A stretch of 64,000 nucleotides of DNA from Aphanomyces cochlioides (taxonomy: Eukaryota > Oomycota > Saprolegniomycetes > Saprolegniales > Verrucalvaceae): NCBI GenBank assembly GCA_019828595.1, contig JAHQRK010000008.1, positions 1,736,001-1,800,000 of the forward strand, written 5' to 3'. Positions 33,168-42,407 of the stretch are shown piece after piece. The position numbers and the translations under genes are program-made. The notes under the pieces were generated by a model. It was not told where the DNA came from, ran no database searches, and saw only the letters and a program-made list of their open reading frames with translations. Every line of letters begins with the position of its first letter. The stretch's first letter is position 1.

Positions 33168-34901
33168 CGTGGCGCTCTTCCAGCACTTTGAAAAATGACA
33201 AATGCGAGGCTCCTCGACGAGAAAGGATCCATCCTCTTGGCGACGTGGGACGTCCTCCGCGGCGTTGTATCCATGTCGGACCATGTGGCAACTGCACCGT
33301 TTGGGTGCCGCCTTGTCGCTTTCCAGGCGCGACTCATCTTAGGAAGCTCCAGAATGCTCAAAAGTCCACGGATAGAATGCGCGCTCGACAAGCGAGAACG
33401 CCTTGGCCTTGCGGAAAGAGGATGTCGCGGCGCCGTGTTGTCTGCGTTGGAGCGCATACGGTGTCACGTTACAAGCAGGATGCGAGGTCCACGTGGCGCC
33501 TCTGACGGGCGTCGTCGTCCCACTCGTTCCTGCAGAGCGTCCGTGTGTGAATTCGGGCGGTCCACCTATCATGCTGCTCTCGAGAGTGTCCAACGATCTT
33601 GGCTGGGGATAGACTGACGCCAGCCAGCGCCACCTGCTGCTGCTGCTGCTCTGTGTACTACGCAGTGGACGCCTGGCCGCGGACAAAAGAATGCTTACTA
33701 ACTCATGAAGACAGAGTCCAACGTGGAAATGTAGTGGCACTGGAGTGGATGCCACCAAGAGAACGCTCGCAACTTGCGAGAGAGCAAGTGAAGAGCGACT
33801 TTGGCATCCATTCATTGGTTGCAAGACGCTCACGATGGAATCGGTCGCACCCATGCCAGAGGTCGATCGAGAGATGATCGTTTTCACGGACGAGAGGTAG
33901 CATCCATGGACTCTCGCGGCCTCGACAGTCGGCAATACAAGCCTCTCCACGGGCAGCATCAAAGTCGACTTGACATGGTCGGGAATTGACCACTGGTGTA
34001 CTTTGCCAAGTGATTCATTGTGGAGAGCTTTGTCCACCTCGTATGCGCCAAACTCTTTCTATGGATCCACGTCAGTCGTCTTGGACATCGTGGGGGGCAG
34101 TCGTGAATAACGTTACTACATGGAGTACCATGTTGCAATACGTTTTATGCGGACTCGTTCGACTCGTTGGACCTTGTCGTGCGTTCTTCTCGCGACAAAC
34201 TGGACTCCTCCGACGTCGTAATGCTTGCACTTTCGGTGACGTCGGCTTGTTCAAATGAACGTTGGATCAAAAGAGGAGCAACGAAGAGCGCTCTGTCTTG
34301 AGGATTGTCACAACGCAACGACTCGGTTGTCCTCGGAGCATTTTCACCGACGGATCATTACCGTCCGACTTGGACGACTTGACGCAATGCTACAGGACGC
34401 TAGCGCCAACTGCAGCTCGTTCCGTCAAGAATGCAGCGCAACTCTTCGTCTGTCGTTGGATGCCAACTTAAAATGACACGTGGATGGCCATTGTATGCCA
34501 TTGCTACATCCCTCCAGCTTGGTCTCATCCGAGCCGTCGAAAGCCTTGTGAATGGCCATGAGCCCTAGTTGGTCCAGCGGGACGTGGAATCCTGAGTGCA
34601 CCCGCATCTTTGGCGCTGATCTACTTTAATAGATGGGAGAAACGTAGTCTGTGTCGTCTGTCATTTCAAGGTTTCAGTCGTTTGTGTAAAAAAAGAGTGA
34701 ATTCCATCGTGAGAGAAATGCGCAATGTGAATGAGAGAAATGTGCAAAATGAGATCGACACGAAAAAATCGTCTCCATGGGTTCTTGGTCGTGGGATGTC
34801 AAAGCGAAAGAACGATCAAGAAATCCAGTTGGTTGTCCTGGCCGTGAAAGTTGATTGAACGTAACGATCGCATTCAATTTTCAATTTTCTATCGAAACTA
34901 G
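33168..34901. other. Spacer between MYB members 5 and 6
   Basis: No gene supported. A 232-codon open frame on - (33339-34037) has biased composition and no recognisable motif. Two tandem, partly diverged copies of the recurrent motif occur at 34709-34755. Confidence 0.45.
34709..34755 (-). promoter_or_regulatory. Recurrent motif, tandem pair (site h)
   Basis: GTGAGAGAAATGCGCAATGT at 34709, immediately followed by ATGAGAGAAATGTGCAAAAT at 34731. Both are in the minus orientation of the consensus. The pair is about 1.5 kb upstream of member 5. Confidence 0.5.
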
Positions 34902-35423
34902 TCATTGCATTATGGATAGGGTTTCTGCTTTTGCATTGGTCTTGGAGACTTGAATGTGATTGCTGCAGCGTCGAAGAAGAGTAGAAGACGGGACGGCGAG
35001 GTCTTCAGGAGATTTCAGCTCTTCACACTGCATGGATATCCTTGCCAAAGGCATCGACGAGGAACTCGATGCATTCGTCGGATTGAATCGACCCTTCTTT
35101 TTAGTGAACTCAATCGGCTCAAGCAGCTTTGCCAGTATTGTGAAGTCATCGTCGCTTGACTTGGCCAGATCATCGTCGAACGAAACGAGACTACATTGGA
35201 CGAGCTGTTGTTCTTCTCGAGCAAGCTTGGCGCGGTATTTCTGCGCATGCGTGCGGAGTTGATGGACTGTCCGCGTCTTGACAACAGCAGCAACGCGCTT
35301 CCACGGTCCATTCGGGAACAAGGTCATGCCGAGAAGGAAACGCTCATGTTCTTCACAAGTCCATCGCCCGATGACCTTGGGTTCTTTTAAAGATTCATAA
35401 CATGCTCGGGACATGGTTGTCAT
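34902..35423 (-). CDS. SHAQKY-class MYB, cluster member 6 (tail frameshifted)
   Basis: From the ATG at 35423 (MTTMSRACYESLKEPKVIG) the open frame encodes 173 aa; a second ATG at 35414 is possible. The MYB repeat is intact: GRWTCEEHERFL, GPWKRVAAVV, RTVHQLRTHAQKY. After EPIEFTKKKG the frame departs from the family: at about 35090-35094 a one-base shift moves the conserved SIQSDECIEFLVDAFGKD into another frame, which would stop at a TGA at 35023-35025. The actual frame continues into a novel Ser-rich tail ending at 34902. It could be a divergent allele with a new C-terminus, an early pseudogene, or a sequencing indel. Its upstream region is duplicated upstream of member 2. Confidence 0.75.
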   Translation of the reverse strand: MTTMSRACYESLKEPKVIGRWTCEEHERFLLGMTLFPNGPWKRVAAVVKTRTVHQLRTHAQKYRAKLAREEQQLVQCSLVSFDDDLAKSSDDDFTILAKLLEPIEFTKKKGRFNPTNASSSSSMPLARISMQCEELKSPEDLAVPSSTLLRRCSNHIQVSKTNAKAETLSIMQ

Positions 35424-35984
35424 GCTGTGTAGTCGCCGGCAAAACGAAAAATGATGACTTGGCGGCTCTCGAAAGATATTCACCACGTGGTGACGAGTGT
35501 ACTAAAGCACAGATGGCGATGAAAGACATCGCCTCGTGTATCAAAGCTCGGCAGAGAGGCCATCTGTCGCTGTGGTTTTGATTATCCCTGGACGAAACAA
35601 TTTGAGAGTGCATGGTGTACACCTTGCCAAGTCAGATGGAACAAGCTGCAACATCCACGAGGACACAACTGCATTTTGCCATTAAATTCACATCAGAGCG
35701 TAGACTCGAGGTGTCTTTGGAACTCTCCTAAAGTGCAGAGCAAGGCAACCTTGCAGCAGGATGACCGGCTCATCAGGAGACGGAGGAAAAAGAGATCAAG
35801 TTTCTCAAGGAAAACCCAGTTCCGATGGTCGTTACAGCTGCTTGGCCTCTACATCATTCGACATGTTGTTGTACGACGTGCTACAACATGGCGTTGCTCA
35901 TCATACTAGTAGTCTATTCACCTTCATTGCTGGCTAGCTTGGGGATCTCAGGACCATCCATGTTGGTGGCAGTTGGCGTCGATC

Positions 35985-36006
35985 TCAAATTGCGCAATTC
36001 TCTCAC
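35985..36006 (+). promoter_or_regulatory. Recurrent 22-bp motif, site i (upstream of MYB member 6)
   Basis: TCAAATTGCGCAATTCTC followed by TCAC, about 560 bp upstream of the member 6 start, at the same relative position as site d upstream of member 2. Confidence 0.5.
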
Positions 36007-36515
36007 AGCGAAACACACGAAATACAGACGACCTTGTCGATGTTTCTTGCATTAAAATCCGTCCGAGATGGTGAAATGCACGCAATGTTGGGCCAACGAT
36101 GCGGATGCGCTCTGGACCGGCTTCAAACTGCCACCACACTCCTTGCTCACACAGACCACCGACTGCACCTTCGTCGTGTTGGACCAGGAAAAAGCACGAA
36201 CATCGCGGAGACAGTAGTCGCCCTTGTTGAGGACTGCAGGCCCAAAGCCAATTTGTAGCTAATCTAGTCGTGAAAAGGGGAGGCGGAGCGTAGGGTGACG
36301 ACAAATTGTGCTTCGCCTTTCACCTTACTCCTGTGTGTGCAGGTTCAAGGCGGCAGAAGCAAACGACTGACGCTTCGGAGGAGCAAAGTACGAGGAATCC
36401 ACTACATTGTGAAATATTTTACACAAGATCAAAGTTTCGCTGGCGACTGTGGCGTGGTCGACACAAAACAACATCACGCTGAGAGGACGGCGGGGAGCTG
36501 AGTGGTGCACCAAGC

Positions 36516-36577
36516 GCCTCATCAAGTGACCATCGCCCAGTCGTCTCGTTTTGTTTCGACACGTTGGCAAAGGACAT
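36516..36577 (-). pseudogene. MYB cluster fragment (N-terminus only)
   Basis: From an ATG at 36577 the sequence reads MSFANVSKQNETTGRWSLDE, the family leader and first helix, then loses homology. No remainder of the repeat follows on this strand. It is a 5' fragment of a MYB paralog. Confidence 0.7.
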
Positions 36578-36889
36578 TGTTGCACTTTGTAGATTGGGAA
36601 ATGAACACCACGAGGTACTTCGCCACAATGATGAACCACGCAGAGTCGTCCATGCTGCTGGGCAATCCTTCTTGGTACAGCATGTTTGCCAACGAGTCCA
36701 TGTGGCTACCACAGCGTACAGAGCTTCTGGATGACGAGGTGGAGAGCCTCGAAATCTACCCTGAGCTAGCTACAAGACTAGGATAGAGTCAAATTGTCCA
36801 CAATCCATGGCATATTGCATCTTGAAAGCGTTTCCAGAGGAGCTTCAGCGGCCGCATAAGACGCAAAACAAACGATTTTGGTATCATGC

Positions 36890-37165
36890 CACAGGATCCC
36901 CCTAAAGAAAATACAGTACACTTGAGACTGGTGTCAACCTGTGCTTTGAAGATTCTAGACCATTCATTTCCCCTTGTCCATGTCCAGGCAGACGTGATCG
37001 TCAGCATATTGTCATCCATGGGATAAGTCATTGCGATCGTCATGATCGGATCCACCTCGTGGGATGCCTATGACACTGAACGGTGGCAGAAAAACAAGCA
37101 GACAATAGGCGTGGCAAGTGCAAATGGCGACCAGAGCTCTATCAAATCCTAGCCTCGAGAGAGGA
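36890..37165. repeat. Inverted segmental duplication of 51575-51815
   Basis: The reverse complement of this block matches 51575-51815 over about 240 bp. Shared stretches include GGATTTGATAGAGCTCTG and GACTTATCCCATGGATGACA. The two copies flank the Gypsy insertion. They are non-coding in both places and belong to the MYB cluster spacers. Confidence 0.75.
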
Positions 37166-37198
37166 AGGAACAGTTCAAGCTTTGGTTCGTCCATTCAA

Positions 37199-37320
37199 AA
37201 TGATCGATGTTCCGCGGTGATCACCTTGCGCTTGGACTCGAGCCCCCCCCCAAAGCCGCATCGCATCGCTGGTTCGCGTCCTTTCCAGCTTTCCAAGCAA
37301 GTAGAGCGAGAGATGGTGCA
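37199..37320 (+). pseudogene. MYB cluster fragment (C-terminus only), inverted
   Basis: On the plus strand, ATGTTCCGCGGTGATCACCT and the following CTTGCGCTTGGACTC...CCCCCCAAAGCC...TTTCCAAGCAAGTAGAGCGA correspond to the 3' coding end of member 9 (52207-52340, minus strand). The MYB repeat itself is absent. The fragment is in the opposite orientation to the rest of the cluster and adjoins the inverted duplication at 36890-37165. Confidence 0.7.
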
Positions 37321-38256
37321 CTCAAGCTTCGCCTCGTAGCCACCTCGCTTCCCTCGCTGCAAGCGAGCAAATCTTTCACGGACATTCGTCGCCATGTCAT
37401 GGACGTGAGCCTAAAGCTCACAGGGAAGAAAGGTAGATCTATCGAGGGTGTCTCTTAGGGGGAAACTCCGCCTTGGCTGGTTAAAAGGTCTTTGCATGTA
37501 TCCGTACCTGAAAAGGAAGAATATTCCTTCTCCCCGCCGTTGCTTCTGACGTCAGCAGTATGCACAGGAGAGCCGCCAATGTCCAACTTATCCTGCGCTA
37601 CTCATCGTAATGCACAACCTATTCAGGATGCACCGGGAGGGACAAAAAAGAGTCCAATCCTTCAAGATCTCTGGGGTACTTGGTCGCTGTGTGCGATGGC
37701 CATGGGAGCATGGGAGGAGACACAACGCAAACGATGTGACGACAACAAGTCTGCAGTCTATTTGCATCGAATGGAGACCAGTGAAGACCAGTGGAGACAC
37801 GAACCCAGGGGACAGTTCTTCTTCCATCTGTCGTCTTTGTTGTGGTTTTCCCAGACGAAGGTGGCGACTGGCTTGCCTGGCGAAGTCGATTTTAGAATCA
37901 ACTAGCCAATCAAAAAAAACTAATTATCAGCCAATTATATGCCTTTAATTTTGCCCTTGCTTCCTCACTTGTGCCAAACGTCGACAGAAAATCACAACAA
38001 CGGTTCCTTGCGCAAAAGCTGCACATTCCCAGCATAGCCGATGGCTCCAGGAGCAACTCTTTAGATGACATTATCGGATAGTAAAAGATACATTTAAAGA
38101 GAAAAAAAGGTATTCACAGTCGTCGACACCGTCCAAGACCCAAGCTGAATGAGACATCCCGGACATAATTTTTGAGAACCTGTTGTGCGTCTCATCCAAT
38201 CGTCAGTACTGCAAAAAATGATATTGAGATATATTGAATTATGAAGTTATACAAAG
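37321..38256. other. Spacer without recognisable gene
   Basis: A 137-codon open frame (37492-37905, +) has no recognisable domain and is not called. The stretch near 37905-37970 becomes AT-rich. Confidence 0.4.
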
Positions 38257-38640
38257 CTATAGAGTTTCTATTTGAATCATCCGAGCTACCACTGATGAAA
38301 TTTCCGAATCGTCATCATCAGCCACGGTAAGACTGTCGTCCAAGGCATCCTGACGCCTGATGTACTCGTGTAGCTTGAAGAGTTCATTGTTGGCTTTGCG
38401 GATACAACCATGTATCTCAGAAGCCGTCAATGACAGGAACGCGTGTTGAAGTCTCGTAAGTACATCATTGAACGTTGTCTTACCTTTCACGTAGCGACGA
38501 CCGACATATCCATTCACGTTTGCCCATACCGTTTCGATGGGTTGAAGGTTTGAGTGATGCGGCGGCGTATAGAGAACAGCATGGCCGTCACGCTTGGCCA
38601 TGGCACAGACAACAGGTACGACATTGGCTTATGCACTAAC
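38257..38640 (-). pseudogene. Tc1/IS630-type transposase, C-terminal fragment
   Basis: From an ATG at 38601 a 114-aa frame reads MAKRDGHAVLYTPPHHSNLQ and then PIETVWANVNGYVGRRYVKG. It carries the P-P-x-H...L-x-P-I-E-x-x-W signature around the last catalytic Glu of the DDE_3 (IS630/Tc1) superfamily. The N-terminal HTH and the first two catalytic Asp are missing upstream, where the sequence becomes AT-rich. I found no terminal repeats. It is a 5'-truncated relic. An acidic C-terminal tail follows the catalytic segment. Confidence 0.72.
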
Positions 38641-39018
38641 GAATGAGGAGTATGAGTTTCGAATAATTATAATATTAAGGAGGTTTTTCTTTTTTGGAAC
38701 TTTTCTCTCATAATTTATACTGAATTTTCGTTAATTTATTAATTTGAAAAGGTTATTGTAATTTGAAGGATTTTTTCTTGTTTTTTACAAACATTCTGAA
38801 GTTTGAGGAATTGTAATTCATAAGATATAATGTTTCAAAGCTTCATCGATATATATTTCGAATCTCTATGTTTTGTTCTTTCTTCCCATATAATTTTATA
38901 TATTTCCATAAATTAGTTATTAATTTATGACAGGTTGGGTCCTGGATGGTGTCGACGACTGTCAAAATCGATTGGGCAAGTCGACTGGAAAGTCCAAATT
39001 TGAGCGAAATTGACAATA
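38641..39018. other. AT-rich spacer up to the Gypsy target site
   Basis: Very AT-rich to 38930, then mixed. It contains the left flank of the retrotransposon insertion. No gene is seen. Confidence 0.5.
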
Positions 39019-39022
39019 CATT

Positions 39023-39775
39023 TGTGGCAAAGCGAGCCATCACTCGCGTAACCGATCCAACGCACGTCCGACACACGGAGAAGAGATCTTACTGGCAGGC
39101 GAGCGCCAATCACAGTGGACGGCGAGTGGATTTCGGTGCTTGATTGTGTGCGAATTTCGACCAAGCCGTGCGCAGCACGAGTGGAAAAGGCCGGTTGCAG
39201 CGAGCCAGCGCATTGCCCACCAATGAAGATGGGCCAACCAGACGGAAGGCGGTGCAAGACAGCCTGCAGTGGTGTGTCATGGCGACTTATGGCCAATTGC
39301 GAGAATGACCAAGACTAGGAGACCAATCGAGGAGCAAGGACAGAGCAATTACGAAGCTTGCGTGCGAGGTTAGGAGTAGCAAAGAGAAGAGTAGTTAGTT
39401 TTTCAGAGCTCTTTTTGGCTGGCGTTGAATGAACCTCTAAGTTTGTGGCGTCCCGTCGAGAGAGTTTAAGCGCCAAGAAGTTTGCAGGAGTTCCGTGGGT
39501 CTGTCGAGAACCCGCACCGTCAATCGCCCTCACAAACGCCAGTCAACGCTAGGCGCAGCTCGTGGGCAACCGAGCAACCAACCCCCTTCACGGTCCTCCC
39601 CACCGTCCTCTCCCCCAGCAGCGGTCAACTACTGCGGACTTTCAACCCACAGTCGTGCCTCTCCATTTCCTTCGATCGCGTCTGGCTCACCTAAAAGCCC
39701 CAGGCGACCTCTAACCTTCCACCCCCCTTTTCTTGCGGCGAGAAGCTCGGACTTCACTGATCCGACCATCCCACA
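39023..39775 (+). repeat. 5' LTR of the Gypsy element
   Basis: A 753-bp direct repeat of 49935-50686, starting TGTGGCAAAGCGAGCC and ending GATCCGACCATCCCACA. It should contain promoter, transcription start and polyadenylation signals, though no TATA box was clear. Confidence 0.93.
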
Positions 39776-39777
39776 AG

Positions 39778-39794
39778 TGGTGCCACGAACCGGG
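39778..39794 (+). promoter_or_regulatory. Probable primer-binding site
   Basis: TGGTGCCACGAACCGGG starts two bases after the 5' LTR. It begins with TGG, the complement of a tRNA 3' CCA end. The tRNA was not identified. Confidence 0.7.
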
Positions 39795-39817
39795 AGGTTG
39801 AACACACGAACGAAGAA

Positions 39818-41263
39818 ATGGTTAGACCTGTTAACCCTGCCACCCTGCTGGCGGACGCGTCAGCAGACAACCAGACGTCCACTTCGGTGGACATGCAATT
39901 GGACCCGTCAGAGCAAGTGAAGCAAGCGATGGCGGCATCCAGGAGTCGTTACGGGCAGACTCCAACTGCCTTCGGGCAATATCAATCAGTAGCGGCACCG
40001 ACCCACGCCACTACGACCAACCTAGATGCGCGATCGCGCTCTAGCAAAACCAATCCCGCGGAATTCCAAAGCCACGGCAGCGATGTTGGTGACTACGACG
40101 AAGACATGGACGCCGATGAATTGCCTCCGGCTCCCGCCGACGACCAGTTAAGATTGATCGCGGTGTTGGTCAAGCAAAATCAAGATCTGATGCGGCAGCT
40201 GCAAAGCAACCAAACCTCCGCGCAAGTGCAGGAAGACGAGGACGATCTTGACGAGTGGAACATGGACGCTGCGCCTGATGGGCTCCCTTCCAACAATGCT
40301 CCCCGTCTGCATATCCTCGCGCTCGAGCCGCTTCAGCGATTCAACGGATCCGCCGACGGCACCGATGCGGCGTCAAGTTTCCTCCGACGATTCGAGGAGA
40401 ATGCGACCGCCAGCGGATGGACTGACGACGAGGCAAAGCGCAAGTTCCGCCTGACTGTCGACCGAGTCGTCCAAGACTGGTACAACCAGCTGCGAGCTGA
40501 CGAACGATCCACTTGGAAGGCCGTGCGTGCGAGCTTCGTCCGCGAGTACATCCTCAGTCCGGTGCCCAAGCAGGAGGTCTACTACACGATGCGTCAGAAG
40601 GAGAAGGAGACCATCCGCGAGTACCTCTTCCGCTTCAACGCGGCTGCCACGAAGATCGGTCTCAAGTACGATACCAATCGGAAGCACTTTGTCGACCACT
40701 TACGGTGCTTTTGCAACTCGCTGGCGGATCCGAGCCAAGCCAAGTGGATCTCTTCGATGCGCTTCACCTCGATGGACGACTTGAAGGAGTACTTGAATGA
40801 CCAGCGCCACACTGACGCATTGCGAGAGCATCGCAGCCAACGAGGAACGGCCCAACCGAGCGGCAACCAGCGACAAGAACGTGCAAAAGTTCCGCGTGTC
40901 AACCACTTGGACGCTGTGACCCCAACGGACATGGCCAAGCTGGCGGCGGCAGCGACCGACTCTGTGCGCGCTGAGATCTTCGCTCTTGGGCTCAACAATC
41001 ATGAGGCACGTCGCGAGGTCTGTCGTGACTGCGGCAAGACGCACTTCAAGTTGGATGGCTTGTGCTGGTCGACGGTCTTCTGCACTCTGTGCCAACGCAT
41101 GGGGCACCCGGAGATCAACTGCTTCAAGGCTTGTCAACTCTGTGCGACACCGCACCACAAAGCCGACCCGTGCCCGACTCGTCAACAAGCTGCCGAGCTG
41201 AAGGAGTTCCTGCAAAGGCTGGACATCCCCGACATGCCCAGCCTGGATTGTTTAAACTTGTAA
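39818..41263 (+). CDS. Gypsy gag polyprotein
   Basis: An uninterrupted 481-aa protein from the ATG at 39818. The central part (about residues 165-340) looks like a retrotransposon capsid domain, with conserved W and Y/F positions (DWYNQLRADERSTWKAVRAS). Near the C-terminus (about 401-455) are three zinc-knuckle-like motifs: CRDCGKTHFKLDGLC, CTLCQRMGHPEINC (a true CX2CX4HX4C) and CQLCATPHHKADPC. The N-terminus is acidic and Gln-rich. It assembles the virus-like particle and binds RNA. The protease/pol frame differs from gag, so pol needs a frameshift or re-initiation. No stops occur within gag. Confidence 0.9.
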   Translation: MVRPVNPATLLADASADNQTSTSVDMQLDPSEQVKQAMAASRSRYGQTPTAFGQYQSVAAPTHATTTNLDARSRSSKTNPAEFQSHGSDVGDYDEDMDADELPPAPADDQLRLIAVLVKQNQDLMRQLQSNQTSAQVQEDEDDLDEWNMDAAPDGLPSNNAPRLHILALEPLQRFNGSADGTDAASSFLRRFEENATASGWTDDEAKRKFRLTVDRVVQDWYNQLRADERSTWKAVRASFVREYILSPVPKQEVYYTMRQKEKETIREYLFRFNAAATKIGLKYDTNRKHFVDHLRCFCNSLADPSQAKWISSMRFTSMDDLKEYLNDQRHTDALREHRSQRGTAQPSGNQRQERAKVPRVNHLDAVTPTDMAKLAAAATDSVRAEIFALGLNNHEARREVCRDCGKTHFKLDGLCWSTVFCTLCQRMGHPEINCFKACQLCATPHHKADPCPTRQQAAELKEFLQRLDIPDMPSLDCLNL

Positions 41264-41432
41264 GTCCGTGGGGACCGCGATACCCCAGCCGCGACGGACG
41301 TCGGACATCGCACACTGACTCAAAAAACCAAGAAAAACTGAAAAATGACGAAAACCCAAAAACATCGAAAAACCAAGAAAAAAAATAGCCCCCACCAGAA
41401 CCTTACTGACGGAATTCGAAGAGCTTTTTGAA

Positions 41433-42407
41433 GTGGTTCGTGGATGGAAGAGGAAGCAACAAGAGCGAGCGGTTACGGCAAGCGTTGAAGAAGCAATCAA
41501 GAATGAAGACAGAATCAAAAGTCGACGCGACGCCAATGCCGCCAACCATGTTGGTTTCCTGAAAGTTCCCCCAGTAACCAAGAATACATCCAACCTTCCC
41601 GACAGACCTTTTGTTTTCTACTCGGCTGCCGACTGCGTGGCGCTGTCAGACGAGTACGGGCTCAAGGAAGGCGAACACTTTGGTCACTGGCAAGATACAA
41701 CGTTCATCGAGAACGACATGACCCGCCAAGCATTCCTAAATGCGCAAATCATGGACCAAGCAGTGGTGGTCCTGGCAGATACTGGCGCCAACATGAGCAT
41801 CATCCATCCCATGGTCGTCAAGAAGCTCGGCCTGAAAGTGGACACAACGAAGACAACTGATATAGCTGGCCTTGGAGGAGCCGCCGTTGTGAACACTCAA
41901 GGCATCGTAGACATCAAGTTGACCATTGGTCGCGGACTAGTTTACGTTTTCCCGATCGCTGTCTGCGACTTTGGGGACACTGGCTTCGACGCCATCCTTG
42001 GGATGGACTTCCTGTTCCGCGCTGGTGTCATGGTGGATGCGAGTCGTCGCGAATTGAACCTACCTGAAGGCGAGTACGTCGAACTGCACGACCAGCCGGT
42101 CCGCTACAGCCGCGGTTACATGAATTACGTGCGCCTGAACCGCGATGCGAGCATCCCGCCCGGTGGATCAATCGTTGTGCCTTTACCCAAGCTGCGAGAA
42201 GGAATGCCAGAGTCACTGGAATACTGGGTTCATCGCGATGTGCGCTGGATTACCACTGCGTTAGACGCCGACGACAAACCAGCAGCCTACAAGGTCACAA
42301 ACGTCAGCGAACGCAACGTGTTTCTGTCTGCCAACACTGTTGTTGGGGCAATCTCAGTCAAGGCGAGCGACCGCTTAGCCGGCCGATGGTGCGTACGAGC
42401 AGTTTGA
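41433..42407 (+). CDS. Gypsy pol, aspartic protease region
   Basis: An open frame of 324 codons whose first codon is GTG, so it is probably read as part of a Gag-Pol fusion rather than starting here. The retropepsin active site VLADTGANMSII lies at about 41770, with the flap and ILGMDFLF motif (about 41996) in the proper order. It cleaves Gag and Pol. The frame ends at 42407 and overlaps the RT frame by 22 bp; a one-base shift near 42390 is required to continue. That may be a lesion or a programmed shift. Confidence 0.85.
   Translation: MVRGWKRKQQERAVTASVEEAIKNEDRIKSRRDANAANHVGFLKVPPVTKNTSNLPDRPFVFYSAADCVALSDEYGLKEGEHFGHWQDTTFIENDMTRQAFLNAQIMDQAVVVLADTGANMSIIHPMVVKKLGLKVDTTKTTDIAGLGGAAVVNTQGIVDIKLTIGRGLVYVFPIAVCDFGDTGFDAILGMDFLFRAGVMVDASRRELNLPEGEYVELHDQPVRYSRGYMNYVRLNRDASIPPGGSIVVPLPKLREGMPESLEYWVHRDVRWITTALDADDKPAAYKVTNVSERNVFLSANTVVGAISVKASDRLAGRWCVRAV

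Noticed and set aside
33339..34037. 232-codon open frame on - between MYB members 5 and 6
   Set aside because: Biased Ser/Val/Leu composition, no domain, and it overlaps other long frames in the same GC-rich spacer.
36890..37165. Possible recent small transposon because it occurs twice
   Set aside because: No terminal repeats or target-site duplications. It travels with MYB fragments, so segmental duplication is simpler.
37492..37905. 137-codon open frame on +
   Set aside because: No motif and no family resemblance; probably chance.
39495..39920. Pro/Ser-rich open frame across the 5' LTR and leader
   Set aside because: LTR sequence is duplicated at the 3' end, and the frame ends just inside gag in another frame; not a gene.
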